NCBI RefSeq assembly: GCF_019397265.1
Contig: NZ_CP068985.1
Span: 5,684,501-5,748,500, forward strand
Source of the DNA: Nonomuraea coxensis DSM 45129
Lineage (GTDB): Bacteria; Actinomycetota; Actinomycetes; Streptosporangiales; Streptosporangiaceae
Reading direction: 5' to 3'
DNA length: 64,000 nucleotides
The notes beneath the pieces were generated by a model, which saw nothing but the letters and a program-made list of their open reading frames with translations, did not search any database and was not told the origin of the DNA. Positions within the stretch are counted from its first letter, which is position 1, and every line of letters starts with the position of its first letter. Below, piece after piece: positions 52,439-62,584 of the stretch. A program made the position numbers and the translations under genes.

Positions 52439-54418
52439 TCAGCGCGCGTGGCGGCGGTCCGCGGAGAACGGGCGGGGGCGCTTGCCGCGGTCGTCGGAGC
52501 CGCGCCAGTCGCCGCGCCCCCCACGGTCGTCGCCGCGCCCGCCACGGTCGTCGCCGCGGTAGCCGCGCTCGGCGCGGAAGCCACCACGCCGGTTGTCACC
52601 GGAGAAGCCACGCTCGCCCGAGAACCCGCGGTCGCCGGACGAACCACGGTCCCCGGAGGGAGCGCGGTCACCGGAGGGAGCGCGGTCACCCGAGAAGCCG
52701 CGGTCGTCGCGGGAGCCACCGCGGTCGTTCGAGTAGCCACGGTCACCGGAGAAACCGCGCTCGCCCGAGGGGCCGCGGTCGCCGTTGTAGCCGCGGTCGC
52801 CCGAGAAGCCACGGTCGTCGCGGGCGCCGCCGCGGTAACCGTCACGGCCGCCCTCACGCACGGGACGCTCGCCCTCACGGAAGGGACGCCTCGGCCGGTA
52901 GCCGCGGTCGCGGCTCTCGCCGACGGTGCGCGCCTCGTCGCCGTGCCGGCGCGGACGCCGGTCCTCGCCGCCGCCGAACGAACGCTCGCCGCCCCCGTAG
53001 GAGGGACGCTCGCCGCCGCCGAAGGGACGCTCGCCGTCCTCGTGGCGGCGCGGGCGGCGCTCGCCGTCGAAGTCGCGGCGCGGGCGGCGGTTGCGGCGCT
53101 CGGAGCCGCCGTGCCCGCCGCCGTCGCGGCGGGGCCGCAGCGGCTTGCGGACGTCGGGCTCCCACACGGGGATGGCCTCGCCGCTCGGGACGCGGGCGCC
53201 GGTCACCTCGGCGAGCCGCGGGTGCCCCGGGGTGGCCTTGAGGCGGAACGGGTGGATGCCGGCCCGGCGGGTCAGCGCGTCGGTGGAGCGCCGCTCGTTC
53301 GGCAGCACCAGCGTGACGACGGTGCCCTTCTCGCCGGCCCGCGCGGTGCGCCCGCCGCGGTGCAGGTAGCTCTTGTGGTCCTGGGGCGGGTCGAGGTGCA
53401 GCACCAGCGAGATGTTGTCCACGTGGATGCCGCGCGCCGCGACGTCGGTGCAGACCAGCACGTTGACCGAGCCCTCGCGGAACTCGGCGAGGATGCGGGT
53501 GCGCTGGTTCTGGCGCTTGCCGCCGTGCAGGCCGCCGGCCTTGACGCCGACGCGGGCGAGCTGCTTGCACAGCCGGTCCACGCCGTGCTGGGTGCGCACG
53601 AAGATGATGGTGCGGCCCTCGCGGTTGGCGATCTCGGCCGCCACGTCGAACTTCTCGTCGCGGGTGACCTGCATCACGTGGTGCTCCATCGTGTCGACCG
53701 GCGAGGTCGCGGGAGCCACGGAGTGCGTGATCGGGTTCTTGAGGAAGCGCTGCACCAGCTTGTCGACGTCGCCGTCGAGAGTGGCGGAGAACAGCAGCCG
53801 CTGCCCGTCGGCCGGGGTCTGCGCGAGCAGCTCGGTGACGACCGGGAAGAAGCCGAGGTCGCACATGTGGTCGGCCTCGTCCAGGACGCTGACCTCGACC
53901 TCGGCGAGCGAGCACTCGCCTTGACGGATCAGGTCGCCGAGCCGCCCGGGGGTGGCGATGACGAGGTCGACGCCGCGCCGCAGCGCCTCGATCTGCTTGC
54001 CCATGGACATGCCGCCGACGACAACCTTCATGCGCAGCCCGAGGCCGCGGCCGAGAGGTTCGAGGGCGTCGTGGACCTGGAGCGCGAGCTCACGGGTCGG
54101 TACGAGGATCATCGCGCGGGGCCGCCCGGGAGCGGGCCGGACGCCGGCGAGGCGCGCCATGGTGGGCAGGCCGAAGGCGAGGGTCTTGCCGGAGCCGGTC
54201 TGGCCACGGCCGAGTACGTCGTTGCCGGCCAGCACGTCGGGGATGGTGGCGCTCTGGATCGGGAAGGGGCTGTCGATGCCCTGGCGGGCCAGCCCGGAGA
54301 CGAGCGGCCTGGGCAGGCCCAGGAGCTCGAACTCGGACGGGCCCGTCTCCGTGGCGGCCGCGGAGGGCGCGCTGGAGACGCTCTGCTCGTCGAGCGCGGG
54401 CATGACAGCGTCAAGCAT
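52439..54418 (-). CDS. DEAD-box RNA helicase with long RG/D-rich tail
   Basis: About 660 aa. The helicase core (to about residue 400) has the Q motif FELLGLPRPLV...FPIQ, Walker A GRGQTGSGKT, PTRELA, TPGR, VLDEADHM, SAT in LLFSATLDG, and HRGGRTARAG. Residues from about 430 on form a disordered tail of Arg, Gly, Asp and Ser with repeated GDRGFSGDRG-like units, expected to bind RNA and perhaps condense. A GTG at 54424 or 54454 could also be the start; the ATG at 54416-54418 has AAGG 14 bp upstream. Members unwind RNA in ribosome assembly or cold response. Confidence 0.93.
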   Translation of the reverse strand: MLDAVMPALDEQSVSSAPSAAATETGPSEFELLGLPRPLVSGLARQGIDSPFPIQSATIPDVLAGNDVLGRGQTGSGKTLAFGLPTMARLAGVRPAPGRPRAMILVPTRELALQVHDALEPLGRGLGLRMKVVVGGMSMGKQIEALRRGVDLVIATPGRLGDLIRQGECSLAEVEVSVLDEADHMCDLGFFPVVTELLAQTPADGQRLLFSATLDGDVDKLVQRFLKNPITHSVAPATSPVDTMEHHVMQVTRDEKFDVAAEIANREGRTIIFVRTQHGVDRLCKQLARVGVKAGGLHGGKRQNQRTRILAEFREGSVNVLVCTDVAARGIHVDNISLVLHLDPPQDHKSYLHRGGRTARAGEKGTVVTLVLPNERRSTDALTRRAGIHPFRLKATPGHPRLAEVTGARVPSGEAIPVWEPDVRKPLRPRRDGGGHGGSERRNRRPRRDFDGERRPRRHEDGERPFGGGERPSYGGGERSFGGGEDRRPRRHGDEARTVGESRDRGYRPRRPFREGERPVREGGRDGYRGGARDDRGFSGDRGYNGDRGPSGERGFSGDRGYSNDRGGSRDDRGFSGDRAPSGDRAPSGDRGSSGDRGFSGERGFSGDNRRGGFRAERGYRGDDRGGRGDDRGGRGDWRGSDDRGKRPRPFSADRRHAR

Positions 54419-54454
54419 GGTCACGAAAGTCGTGCCTTTCCGTCGAAGTGGCAC

Positions 54455-54703
54455 GTCACTTCTGCGAAAGGACGAGCCAAGATGTACAGCATCGTGCCGT
54501 ACCAGATCAGAAAAAGAGGGGGAGGATGCACCGGCGCACCGGCCGCAGGCGATGCTGAAACGCGCGATGAGGCGTCAGGTGCATCTGTTTTTCCAACGCC
54601 GGGATGTTATCGGATATTTCCCGGCCAGGTTCGGACCTTCCGAAAACCCTGATGGACACGCTGAAACGGCTGACGTCGGACGCCAGCCGCGCAGCGAAAG
54701 AGA
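54455..54703. other. 249-bp leader region of the helicase gene
   Basis: No gene is evident. The stretch is AT-richer than its surroundings. On the transcript side it contains GATGCACC/GGTGCATC arms (54525-54532 and 54578-54585) and a run CCCCCTCTTTTTC after a CCGG-TGCG-CCGG hairpin, which could terminate the suf operon. A long structured leader is usual for cold-shock-type helicases. Confidence 0.45.
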
Positions 54704-55066
54704 TCAGACGTTGAAGCCTAGCATACGGAGCTGCTCACGCCCCTCGTCGGTAATCTTGTCCGGGCCCCACGGCGGCAGCCAGACCCAGTTGATCTTGACG
54801 TCGGAGACCATGCCGTCGAGCGCCGAGTGCGCCTGGTCCTCGATGACGTCGGTCAGCGGGCAGGCCGCGCTGGTCAGCGTCATGTCGATGGTGGCCACGG
54901 GCTTGCCGCCGCCGGCCGGGTCGAGGTTGAGGCCGTAGACCAGGCCCAGGTCGACGACGTTGATGCCCAGCTCGGGGTCGACGACGTCCTTGAGCGCCTC
55001 CATGACCTCCTCGACGGTGATGTCACCGTCGAAGTCGGTGGTCGGCGTCTCCGTTGGCTTGCTCAT
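54704..55066 (-). CDS. sufT: SufT-like DUF59 iron-sulfur assembly factor
   Basis: A 120-aa MIP18/DUF59 protein: ITVEEVMEALKDVVDPELGINVVDLGLVYGL at the N-terminus, the reactive cysteine in TLTSAACPLTDVIEDQ, and VWLPPWGPDKITDEGREQL at the end. These help mature iron-sulfur proteins. It is the last gene of the suf operon and overlaps sufU by four bases. Confidence 0.92.
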   Translation of the reverse strand: MSKPTETPTTDFDGDITVEEVMEALKDVVDPELGINVVDLGLVYGLNLDPAGGGKPVATIDMTLTSAACPLTDVIEDQAHSALDGMVSDVKINWVWLPPWGPDKITDEGREQLRMLGFNV

Positions 55067-55500
55067 TGAGCGGCACTCCTCACCACTGCGTCCTTGTAGG
55101 CCATCCAGGACAGCAACGCGCACTTCACGCGGGCCGGGAACTTGGCCACGCCCGCGAAGGCGACCGCGTCGCCGAGCACGTCCTCGTCGGCCTCCACCTG
55201 ACCCCTGCCCTGCATGAGCCGGGTGAACTCGTCGACGACCGACAGCGACTCCTCGACCGACAAGCCGGTCGTCAGCTCGTGCAGCACCGAGGCGGCGGCC
55301 TGGCTGATCGAGCAGCCCTGCCCGTCGTAGGAGACGTCGAGCACCTTGCCGCCGTCCAGCTTGACCCTGAGCGTGATCTCGTCGCCGCAGGTCGGGTTGA
55401 CGTGGTGGACCTCGGCGTCGTACGGCTCGCGCAGCCCGCGCCCCTGCGGGTGCTTGTAGTGCTCCAGGATCAGCTCCTGGTACATCGACTCGCCGATCAT
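55063..55500 (-). CDS. sufU: SufU iron-sulfur assembly protein
   Basis: A 145-aa SufU: MYQELILEHYKHPQGRG, then the zinc/sulfur ligands in NPTCGDEI, GQGCSISQAAAS and RVKCALLSW. The insertion between the second and third cysteines identifies SufU rather than IscU. SufU takes persulfide sulfur from SufS through a zinc-ligand exchange. ATG at 55500, with an internal Met (MYQEL) as alternative. Confidence 0.95.
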   Translation of the reverse strand: MIGESMYQELILEHYKHPQGRGLREPYDAEVHHVNPTCGDEITLRVKLDGGKVLDVSYDGQGCSISQAAASVLHELTTGLSVEESLSVVDEFTRLMQGRGQVEADEDVLGDAVAFAGVAKFPARVKCALLSWMAYKDAVVRSAAQ

Positions 55501-55502
55501 GG

Positions 55503-56752
55503 CTATGCGAACACCTTCTGGACGTGATGCAGGCCGCGCACCAGGGCGTCGATCTCGCCCGTGGTGTTGTACAGGTAGAACGACGCCCGCGTGGTCGCGG
55601 GTATTCCGAACCGCAGGTGCAGCGGGCGGGCACAGTGGTGCCCGACGCGCACCGCGACGCCGAACCGGTCGTCGAGGATCTGCCCGACGTCGTGCGGGTG
55701 GATGCCCTCCAGCGTGAACGACACCGTGCCGCCCCGCGCCTCCAGCGTGGCGGGCCCGATGACGCGCAGCCGCGGCACCTCGCCCAGCGCCTCCAGCGCG
55801 TAGCGGGTCAGCTCGCGCTCGTGCGCCTCGATCGCCTCCAGGCCGACCCCGGTGAGGTAGTCGACGGCGGCGCCGAGGCCGATGGCCTCGACGATCGGCG
55901 GCGTGCCGGCCTCGAACTTGTGCGGAGCCGGCGCGTAGGTCGAGTGGTCCATCCAGACCGCCTCGATCATCTCACCGCCGCCGAGGAACGGGGGCATGGC
56001 GTCGAGCAGCTCGGCCCGCGCCCACAGCACGCCGATGCCGGAGGGGCCCACCATCTTGTGGCCGGTGAAGGCCACGAAGTCGGCGTCCAGCGCGGCCACG
56101 TCCACCGGGTGGTGCGGCACGGACTGGGAGGCGTCCAGCAGGATGAGCGCGCCGGCCTCGTGGGCCCGCCTGGCCAGCTCGACCACCGGGTTGACGGTGC
56201 CGAGCACGTTGGACTGGTGGGCCACCGAGACGATCTTCGTCCGCTCGGTGATGACGCCGTCGGCCAGGTCGAGCCGGCCCTCGTCGGTGACGCCGAACCA
56301 CTTCAGCGTGGCGCCGGTGCGCTGCGCGAGCAGCTGCCACGGCACGATGTTGGAGTGGTGCTCCATCTCGGTGATGACGATCTCGTCGCCGGGCCCGAGG
56401 GTGAAGCGGGGGTCGGTGTTGGCGGGGTTGCCGAAGGAGTAGGCGACGAGGTTGAGCGCCTCGGAGGCGTTCTTGGTGAAGACCACCTCGTCGCGTGACG
56501 CGCCGACGAACGCCGCGACCTTGTCGCGGGCGCCCTCGTACGCCTCCGTGGACTCCGCGCCGAGCACGTGCATGGCCCGCCCCACGTTGCTGTAGTGCAG
56601 GGCCAGATGCTCGCGCATGGTCTCGATGACCAGGTTGGGCTTCTGCGAGGAGTTGCCCGAGTCGAGGTAGACGAGCGGTCGCCCGTCGGGCAGCTCGCGG
56701 GAGAAGACCGGGAAGTCCTTCCTGATCCTCTCCACGTCCAAGCTGGTGGAAG

Positions 56753-56756
<4 letters not shown>
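55503..56756 (-). CDS. sufS: Cysteine desulfurase SufS
   Basis: A 417-aa class II desulfurase. PLP lysine in FVAFTGHKMVGPSGIGVLW, aminotransferase core ITEMEHHSNIVPWQLLA, and the catalytic cysteine in RVGHHCARPLH on the short loop typical of group II. It takes sulfur from cysteine and passes it to SufU. Its start overlaps the sufC stop (ATGA). Confidence 0.96.
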
Positions 56757-57499
<743 letters not shown>

Positions 57500-57505
57500 G
57501 ATTGC

Positions 57506-57835
57506 TTATGACTCCTTCGAGAGCGAGACGAGGACGTCATCGCCGTCGATCTTGACTGTGTAGACGTTCACGGGCTTGATGGCGGGCGGGCCGGTCGGCT
57601 TGCCGGTGTGCACGTCGAAGCACGAGCCGTGCAGCCAGCACTCCAGCGTGTCGTCGTAGACCTCGCCCTCGCTGAGCTTGACCTCGGCGTGGGAGCAGAC
57701 GTCGTGCAGGGCGAACACGCGCTCGCCCTTGCGCACCAGCGCCACTGGGGTCTCCCCCACCTCGACGCCGATCACTCCCCCGTCGGGGATGTCGGCGAGC
57801 GAGCACACCTTCTCGAAGCTCCCGGCGTCGCTCAT
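57506..57835 (-). CDS. Rieske-type [2Fe-2S] ferredoxin of the suf operon
   Basis: A 109-aa Rieske protein, ligands in DVCSHAEVKLSEGE (Cys-x-His) and LECWLHGSCFDVHTG (Cys-x2-His). No membrane segment. Such a protein is regularly encoded between sufD and sufC in actinobacteria and resembles dioxygenase ferredoxins; it may supply electrons to assembly. Overlaps sufD by four bases. Confidence 0.93.
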   Translation of the reverse strand: MSDAGSFEKVCSLADIPDGGVIGVEVGETPVALVRKGERVFALHDVCSHAEVKLSEGEVYDDTLECWLHGSCFDVHTGKPTGPPAIKPVNVYTVKIDGDDVLVSLSKES

Positions 57836-58953
57836 CGCGCGAGCTCCGCCTCGACGGCGCTCATGACGCGCTCGCGCAGCTCCTCGATCTGGATCTTCTC
57901 GATGAGCTGGCCGAGGAAGCCCCGCACGACCAGGCGGCGCGCCTCGTCGTGGGGGATGCCGCGGGCCTGGAGGTAGAAGATGTGCTCGTCGTCGAGGCGG
58001 CCGGAGGCGGAGGCGTGCCCCGCTCCCGCGACCTCGCCGGTGAGGATCTCCAGGTTGGGCACCGAGTCGGCGCGGGCGCCGTCGGTGAGGATGAGGTTGC
58101 GGTTGAGCTCGTAGGTGTCGGTGCCCTCGGCCTCGACCCTGATGATCACGTCGCCGATCCAGACGGCGTGCGCCCGGTCGCCCTGCAGCGCGCCGCGGTA
58201 GTCGACGTTGCTCTTGCAGTGGGGCTGGGAGTGGTCGACCAGCAGGCGGTGCTCCAGGTGCTGCCCGGCGTCCACGAAGTAGACGCCCGACAGGTCGGCG
58301 TCGCCGCCCGGCGCGGTGTAGGCGACGCTGGGCGACAGGCGCACGAGGTCGCCGCCGAGCGTCACCACGAAGCTGCGGAAGGTCGCGTCCTTGGCGAGCT
58401 GGGCGTGGTGGTGCGAGACGTGCACGGCGTCGTCGTCCCAGTCCTGGAGGCTGACGACCTTGAGGCTGGCGCCCTCGCCGACGACGAACTCGATGTTGTC
58501 GGCGTAGACGGCGCTGCCCTTGTGGTCGAGCACGATCACGGCCTCGGCCAGCGGCTCCACCTTGACCACGAGGTGGCCGTAGGCGGCGCCGTCGCCCTCG
58601 CCGGTGAGGGTGAGCACGGTCGGCCTGGAGGCGACGGCCTCGCGCGGCACCGTGATGACGGTGGCCTTCTCGAAGCTGTTCCACGCCTGGGCGCTGACCC
58701 GGTCGGTGGGCGTGAACGCCTTGCCGACGCGGGCGTCGTCGCGGCCGACCGTCTCGACGGTGACCTCGGGGGCGGCGTCGACGTCGAGGCGGACGTGACC
58801 CGCCGCCTCGGCCTTGCCGTTGTGCAGGCCCTTCAGCCGCGTGAGCGGCGTGAACCGCCAGGCCTCCTCGCGGCCGGTCGGGACCTCGAAGTCGCCCAGG
58901 TCGTAGGACGCCTTCTCGTGCAGGGTCGACAGGGGCTTCTCGTTCAGGCCCAT
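57832..58953 (-). CDS. sufD: SufD scaffold subunit
   Basis: A 373-aa SufD with the beta-helix core (YADNIEFVVGEGASLKVVSLQDWDDDAVHVSHHHAQL) and the C-terminal block LDDEHIFYLQARGIPHDEARRLVVRGFLGQLIEKI. It forms the SufBC2D scaffold with SufB and SufC. The ATG shares one base with the sufB stop. Confidence 0.95.
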   Translation of the reverse strand: MGLNEKPLSTLHEKASYDLGDFEVPTGREEAWRFTPLTRLKGLHNGKAEAAGHVRLDVDAAPEVTVETVGRDDARVGKAFTPTDRVSAQAWNSFEKATVITVPREAVASRPTVLTLTGEGDGAAYGHLVVKVEPLAEAVIVLDHKGSAVYADNIEFVVGEGASLKVVSLQDWDDDAVHVSHHHAQLAKDATFRSFVVTLGGDLVRLSPSVAYTAPGGDADLSGVYFVDAGQHLEHRLLVDHSQPHCKSNVDYRGALQGDRAHAVWIGDVIIRVEAEGTDTYELNRNLILTDGARADSVPNLEILTGEVAGAGHASASGRLDDEHIFYLQARGIPHDEARRLVVRGFLGQLIEKIQIEELRERVMSAVEAELAR

Positions 58954-60365
58954 CAGCCGACGGCTCCTTCCATCTGCAGCTCGATCAGCCGGTTGAGCTC
59001 GAGCGCGTATTCCATGGGCAGCTCACGCGCGATCGGCTCCACGAAGCCGCGCACGATCATCGCCATCGCCTCGTCCTCGTCGAGCCCGCGGCTCATGAGG
59101 TAGAACAGCTGGTCCTCGCTGACCTTGGAGACCGTGGCCTCGTGGCCCATCGAGACGTCGTCCTCGCGGACGTCGACGTAGGGGTAGGTGTCGGAGCGGC
59201 TGATCTGGTCGACCAGCAGCGCGTCGCACTTGACGGTGCTGGCGCTGCCGTGGGCGCCCTCCTCGATCTGCACCAGACCGCGGTAGGAGGTGCGGCCGCC
59301 GCCGCGCGCCACCGACTTGGAGATGACGCTGGAGCTGGTGTTGGGCGCCAGGTGCACCATCTTGGAGCCGGCGTCCTGGTGCTGGCCCTCGCCGGCGAAG
59401 GCGACGCTCAGGGTCTCGCCCTTGGCGTGCTCGCCCATGAGGTAGACGGCCGGGTACTTCATCGTGACCTTGGAGCCGATGTTGCCGTCGATCCACTCCA
59501 TGGTCGCGCCCTCGTAGGCGACGGCGCGCTTGGTGACCAGGTTGTAGACGTTGTTGGACCAGTTCTGGATGGTCGTGTAACGGCAGCGGGCGTTCTTCTT
59601 CACGATGATCTCGACGACCGCGCTGTGCAGCGAGTCGCTGGAGTAGATCGGCGCGGTGCAGCCCTCGACGTAGTGCACGTAGCTGTTCTCGTCGACGATG
59701 ATGAGGGTCCGCTCGAACTGGCCCATGTTCTCGGTGTTGATCCGGAAGTAGGCCTGCAGCGGGATCTCGACCTCGACGTTCGGCGGCACGTAGATGAACG
59801 AGCCACCGGACCACACGGAGGTGTTGAGCGCCGCGAACTTGTTGTCGCCGACCGGGATCACCGAGCCGAAGTACTCCTTGAAGAGCTCCTCGTGCTCCTT
59901 CAGGCCCGTGTCGGTGTCGACGAAGATGACGCCCTTCTCCTCGAGGTCCTCACGGATCTTGTGATAGACGACCTCGGACTCGTACTGGGCGGCGACGCCG
60001 GCGATGAGGCGCTGCTTCTCGGCCTCGGGGATGCCGAGCTTGTCGTAGGTGTTCTTGATGTCGGCGGGCAGCTCGTCCCAGGAGGCGGCCTGCTTCTCCG
60101 TCGAGCGGACGAAGTACTTGATGTTGTCGAAGTCGATGTCCGTGAGGTCGGCGCCCCAGGTGGGCAGAGGCTTCTTGCCGAACAGCCGGAGACCCTTGAG
60201 GCGCAGGTCGAGCATCCACTCCGGCTCGCTCTTCAGCGCGGAGATCTCGCGGACGACCTCTTCGGACAGGCCTCGCCTGGCCGTCGCACCCGCGATGTCC
60301 GGGTCGGCCCAGCCGAACTTGTAATTCCCGAGGCCTTCCAGCTCCGGGCGGTCGGTGACAGTCAC
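58953..60365 (-). CDS. sufB: SufB scaffold subunit
   Basis: A 470-aa SufB with a GTG start overlapping the sufR stop. Conserved blocks: WGADLTDIDFDNIKYFVRST, SFIYVPPNVEVEIPLQAYFRIN, YVHYVEGCTAPIYSSDSLHSAVVEI and FYLMSRGLDEDEAMAMIVRGFVEPIARELPMEYALELNRLIELQMEGAVG. No intein is present, unlike many mycobacterial SufB. It builds the nascent cluster. Confidence 0.97.
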   Translation of the reverse strand: MTVTDRPELEGLGNYKFGWADPDIAGATARRGLSEEVVREISALKSEPEWMLDLRLKGLRLFGKKPLPTWGADLTDIDFDNIKYFVRSTEKQAASWDELPADIKNTYDKLGIPEAEKQRLIAGVAAQYESEVVYHKIREDLEEKGVIFVDTDTGLKEHEELFKEYFGSVIPVGDNKFAALNTSVWSGGSFIYVPPNVEVEIPLQAYFRINTENMGQFERTLIIVDENSYVHYVEGCTAPIYSSDSLHSAVVEIIVKKNARCRYTTIQNWSNNVYNLVTKRAVAYEGATMEWIDGNIGSKVTMKYPAVYLMGEHAKGETLSVAFAGEGQHQDAGSKMVHLAPNTSSSVISKSVARGGGRTSYRGLVQIEEGAHGSASTVKCDALLVDQISRSDTYPYVDVREDDVSMGHEATVSKVSEDQLFYLMSRGLDEDEAMAMIVRGFVEPIARELPMEYALELNRLIELQMEGAVG

Positions 60366-61084
60366 CTTCCGGTCTCCTTGCTCGTATCGTGAGGACTTTT
60401 GTCCTTGTGTGCGGATTCGCCCAGCGTCTGCGGGCTCACGTGTGTCGTGCAGACCCCGTCGCCGTGCGCGATCGTGGCCAGGCGCTGCACCGGTGTGCCG
60501 AGGAGCTGCGCGAACGCCTCTGTCTCCGCCTCGCAGAGCTGAGGGAACTCCGCAGCGGCGTGGGCCACCGGGCAGTGATGCTGGCAGAGCTGGTCTCCGC
60601 CGGACTTGGCCTTGCTGGCCGAGGCGGCGTAGCCGTCCGCCGACAGCGCCTGCGCCAGCACTTGTACGCGCTGCTCGGCCGGCACCGCCCGCATGACCGG
60701 CTCCAGCCGCTTGAGCAGGCCCGAGACCTGCGAGCGGGCGAAGTCGGTCACCGCGTCCTGCCCCATGCGATCAGCCAGGTAGCGCAGCGCGCTGCCCGCC
60801 AGGTCGTCATAGGCGTGCTCGAAGGCACTGCGCCCCGCGTCGGTGATGGCGAACAGCTTGGCCGGCCGCCCCCGCCCGCGCTGTCCGCGCGGGCGCACCG
60901 TGCGGGGCTCGATCATCCCGTCGGCCAGCAGGGCGTCGAGGTGACGCCGGACCGCGGCGGGCGTGAGCCCGAGCCGCTCGCCGAGGGCGGCGGCCGCGAC
61001 GGGACCATGCTCAAGGATCAGCCGGGCGACGCGGGCACGGGTGCCGCGCTCGCTTCCGGGCTCGATCGTGGGCATGTTTTTCAC
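60362..61084 (-). CDS. sufR: SufR-type iron-sulfur transcriptional repressor
   Basis: A 240-aa regulator. The winged HTH (ARLILEHGPVAAAALGERLGLTPAAVRRHLDALLADGMIE) lies in residues 20-60, RGRGRPAKLFAITDAG follows, and cysteines in GGDQLCQHHCPVAH and PQLCEAE provide cluster ligands. It represses the suf operon when it carries a cluster. The GTG at 61082-61084 gives VKNMPTIEPG and would be leaderless; ATG at 61075 is the alternative. A SufR-box-like sequence covers this start. Confidence 0.92.
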   Translation of the reverse strand: MKNMPTIEPGSERGTRARVARLILEHGPVAAAALGERLGLTPAAVRRHLDALLADGMIEPRTVRPRGQRGRGRPAKLFAITDAGRSAFEHAYDDLAGSALRYLADRMGQDAVTDFARSQVSGLLKRLEPVMRAVPAEQRVQVLAQALSADGYAASASKAKSGGDQLCQHHCPVAHAAAEFPQLCEAETEAFAQLLGTPVQRLATIAHGDGVCTTHVSPQTLGESAHKDKSPHDTSKETGR

Positions 61085-61095
61085 AACATCAGTGT
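61081..61095 (-). promoter_or_regulatory. Candidate SufR box at the suf promoter
   Basis: On the minus strand ACACT-GATGT-TGTGA matches the ACACT-N5-TGTGA form I recall for mycobacterial SufR. It overlaps a CACACT -10-like hexamer and the GTG start; TTGTGA 18 bp upstream may be the -35. Binding would block transcription, giving autoregulation. Confidence 0.6.
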
Positions 61096-61155
61096 GCCGT
61101 AAATCCTTCCCGCCTCACAAACGGATCGGAGCAGCCCGGCAATGGAATTTGTCAC

Positions 61156-61174
61156 GCAGGGTAGCCTTACCTAA
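61156..61174. promoter_or_regulatory. Candidate iron box (IdeR/DtxR type) upstream of suf
   Basis: On the minus strand TTAGGTAAGGCTACCCTGC agrees with the 19-bp DtxR/IdeR consensus at 15 positions. It lies 72-90 bp upstream of the sufR start and overlaps the stop codon of the MFS gene. It suggests added control of suf by iron; the distance from the promoter is large for simple repression. Confidence 0.5.
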
Positions 61175-62406
61175 CTCCTGCTCGCCGCCCAGGGCCGCCC
61201 CAGGACGGCGAAGGCCACGACGGCGCAGACGATGGGACCGAGTATCACGGAGGCCATCGGCACGGCGCTGCCCTCGCCGAGGACGCCGACCAGCGGCGCC
61301 GCCGCCGCGCCCAGCGCGAACTGCAGCACGCCCATCAGCGCCGCGGCGCTGCCGGCCACCTGGGCGGGCTGCGAGCCCAGCGCCAGCGCGCCGGTGCCCG
61401 GCAGCGTCAGGCCCTGGCCCAGCATGACGACGACCAGGCCCGCCACGAGGCCCCACAGGCCGAGCCCGGTGAGCGCGGCCACCATGAGCAGGACCCCGCC
61501 CGCCAGGCTGACGGCCAGGCCCGTCACCACGAGGGCCACCGGGGGCACCCGCCCCGCCAGCCGGCCGCCGACCTGGGCCATGCCGGTGAGGGCGAGGGCG
61601 TTGAGCCCGAAGACGAGGGAGTACTGCGTCGGGGTGGCGCCGTAGATCTCCTGCAGCACGAACGGCGAGCCCGCGATGTAGCCGAACATCGAGGCGAAGG
61701 CCAGGCCGCCGGTGAGCGCGTACCCCATGAACGAGCGGTCGCGCAGCAGCTGCCAGAAGGTCCTGACGGTGTGCCCGAGCCCGCCGCTCTCGCGGCTGCC
61801 GGCCGGCAGCGTCTCGCGCACCCCCGCGAGCACCGCGACCAGCAGCACGAGGCCGGCCAGGCTGAGCGCCACGAAGACGCCCCGCCACGAGGTGAACGCC
61901 AGCAGCTGCGCCCCCGCGATCGGGGCGAGGATCGGCGCCAGGCCGCTGACCAGCATGAGCGTGGCGAAGATGCGGGCGATGGCGGCGCCGTCGTACAGGT
62001 CGCGCACCACGGCGCGCACGATGACCAGGGCCGCCCCGCCGAGCATGCCCTGCAGCAGGCGGAAGGCGATGAGCATCGGCACCGACGGCGCGAACGCGCA
62101 CAGCAGCGAGGCGGCCATGAACCCGGCCACGCCCACCAGCAGCGGCACCCGCCGCCCGCGCACGTCGCTGACCGGGCCGGCGATGACCTGCCCGACCGAC
62201 ACGCCGATGAGGCAGGAGGTGAGGGTGAGCTGGACCTGGGCGGGGCCGCTCAGCATCTCGGAGGTGATGGCGGGCAGCGCGGGGAGGTACATGTCGATGG
62301 AGAGCGGCCCGATGGCCGAGAGCGCGCCGAGGATCACCAGGAGCAGCGCCCTGCGGCTCTTCTTCTCGGCTCCGACGGCGGTGGATGTGGCGGTGGCCAC
62401 GGACAT
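61171..62406 (-). CDS. Bcr/CflA-type MFS drug efflux transporter
   Basis: A 411-aa, 12-segment major facilitator. ILGALSAIGPLSIDMYLPALPAI is the Bcr/CflA opening, GQVIAGPVSDVRGRRVPLLVG the loop 2-3 motif A, and RLLQGMLGGAALVIVRAVVRDLY motif C region. These export drugs or small metabolites with proton exchange. The ATG at 62404-62406 behind AGAGAGG was chosen over a longer frame. No regulator is adjacent. Confidence 0.9.
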   Translation of the reverse strand: MSVATATSTAVGAEKKSRRALLLVILGALSAIGPLSIDMYLPALPAITSEMLSGPAQVQLTLTSCLIGVSVGQVIAGPVSDVRGRRVPLLVGVAGFMAASLLCAFAPSVPMLIAFRLLQGMLGGAALVIVRAVVRDLYDGAAIARIFATLMLVSGLAPILAPIAGAQLLAFTSWRGVFVALSLAGLVLLVAVLAGVRETLPAGSRESGGLGHTVRTFWQLLRDRSFMGYALTGGLAFASMFGYIAGSPFVLQEIYGATPTQYSLVFGLNALALTGMAQVGGRLAGRVPPVALVVTGLAVSLAGGVLLMVAALTGLGLWGLVAGLVVVMLGQGLTLPGTGALALGSQPAQVAGSAAALMGVLQFALGAAAAPLVGVLGEGSAVPMASVILGPIVCAVVAFAVLGRPWAASRS

Positions 62407-62584
62407 GCGTGAACCCTCTCTCCTCGCGAACCAGGTGGCCCACGAGGGCCGAGGCACGGCAACCGCTGTCCGATCCTCCTAATTCCCAATTATCAGATAT
62501 TTCGTCAATTTTCCATGAACAGCCCTCGCCGCACCGGCTCACCTGCGGCCCGGACCGCCCCGCGCAGTCCTTACACTCGTCGTC

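Noticed and set aside
52450..53150. CRISPR-like array of short repeats
   Set aside because: The repeats are in frame in the helicase gene and encode R/G/D/S units, with no unique spacers of constant length.
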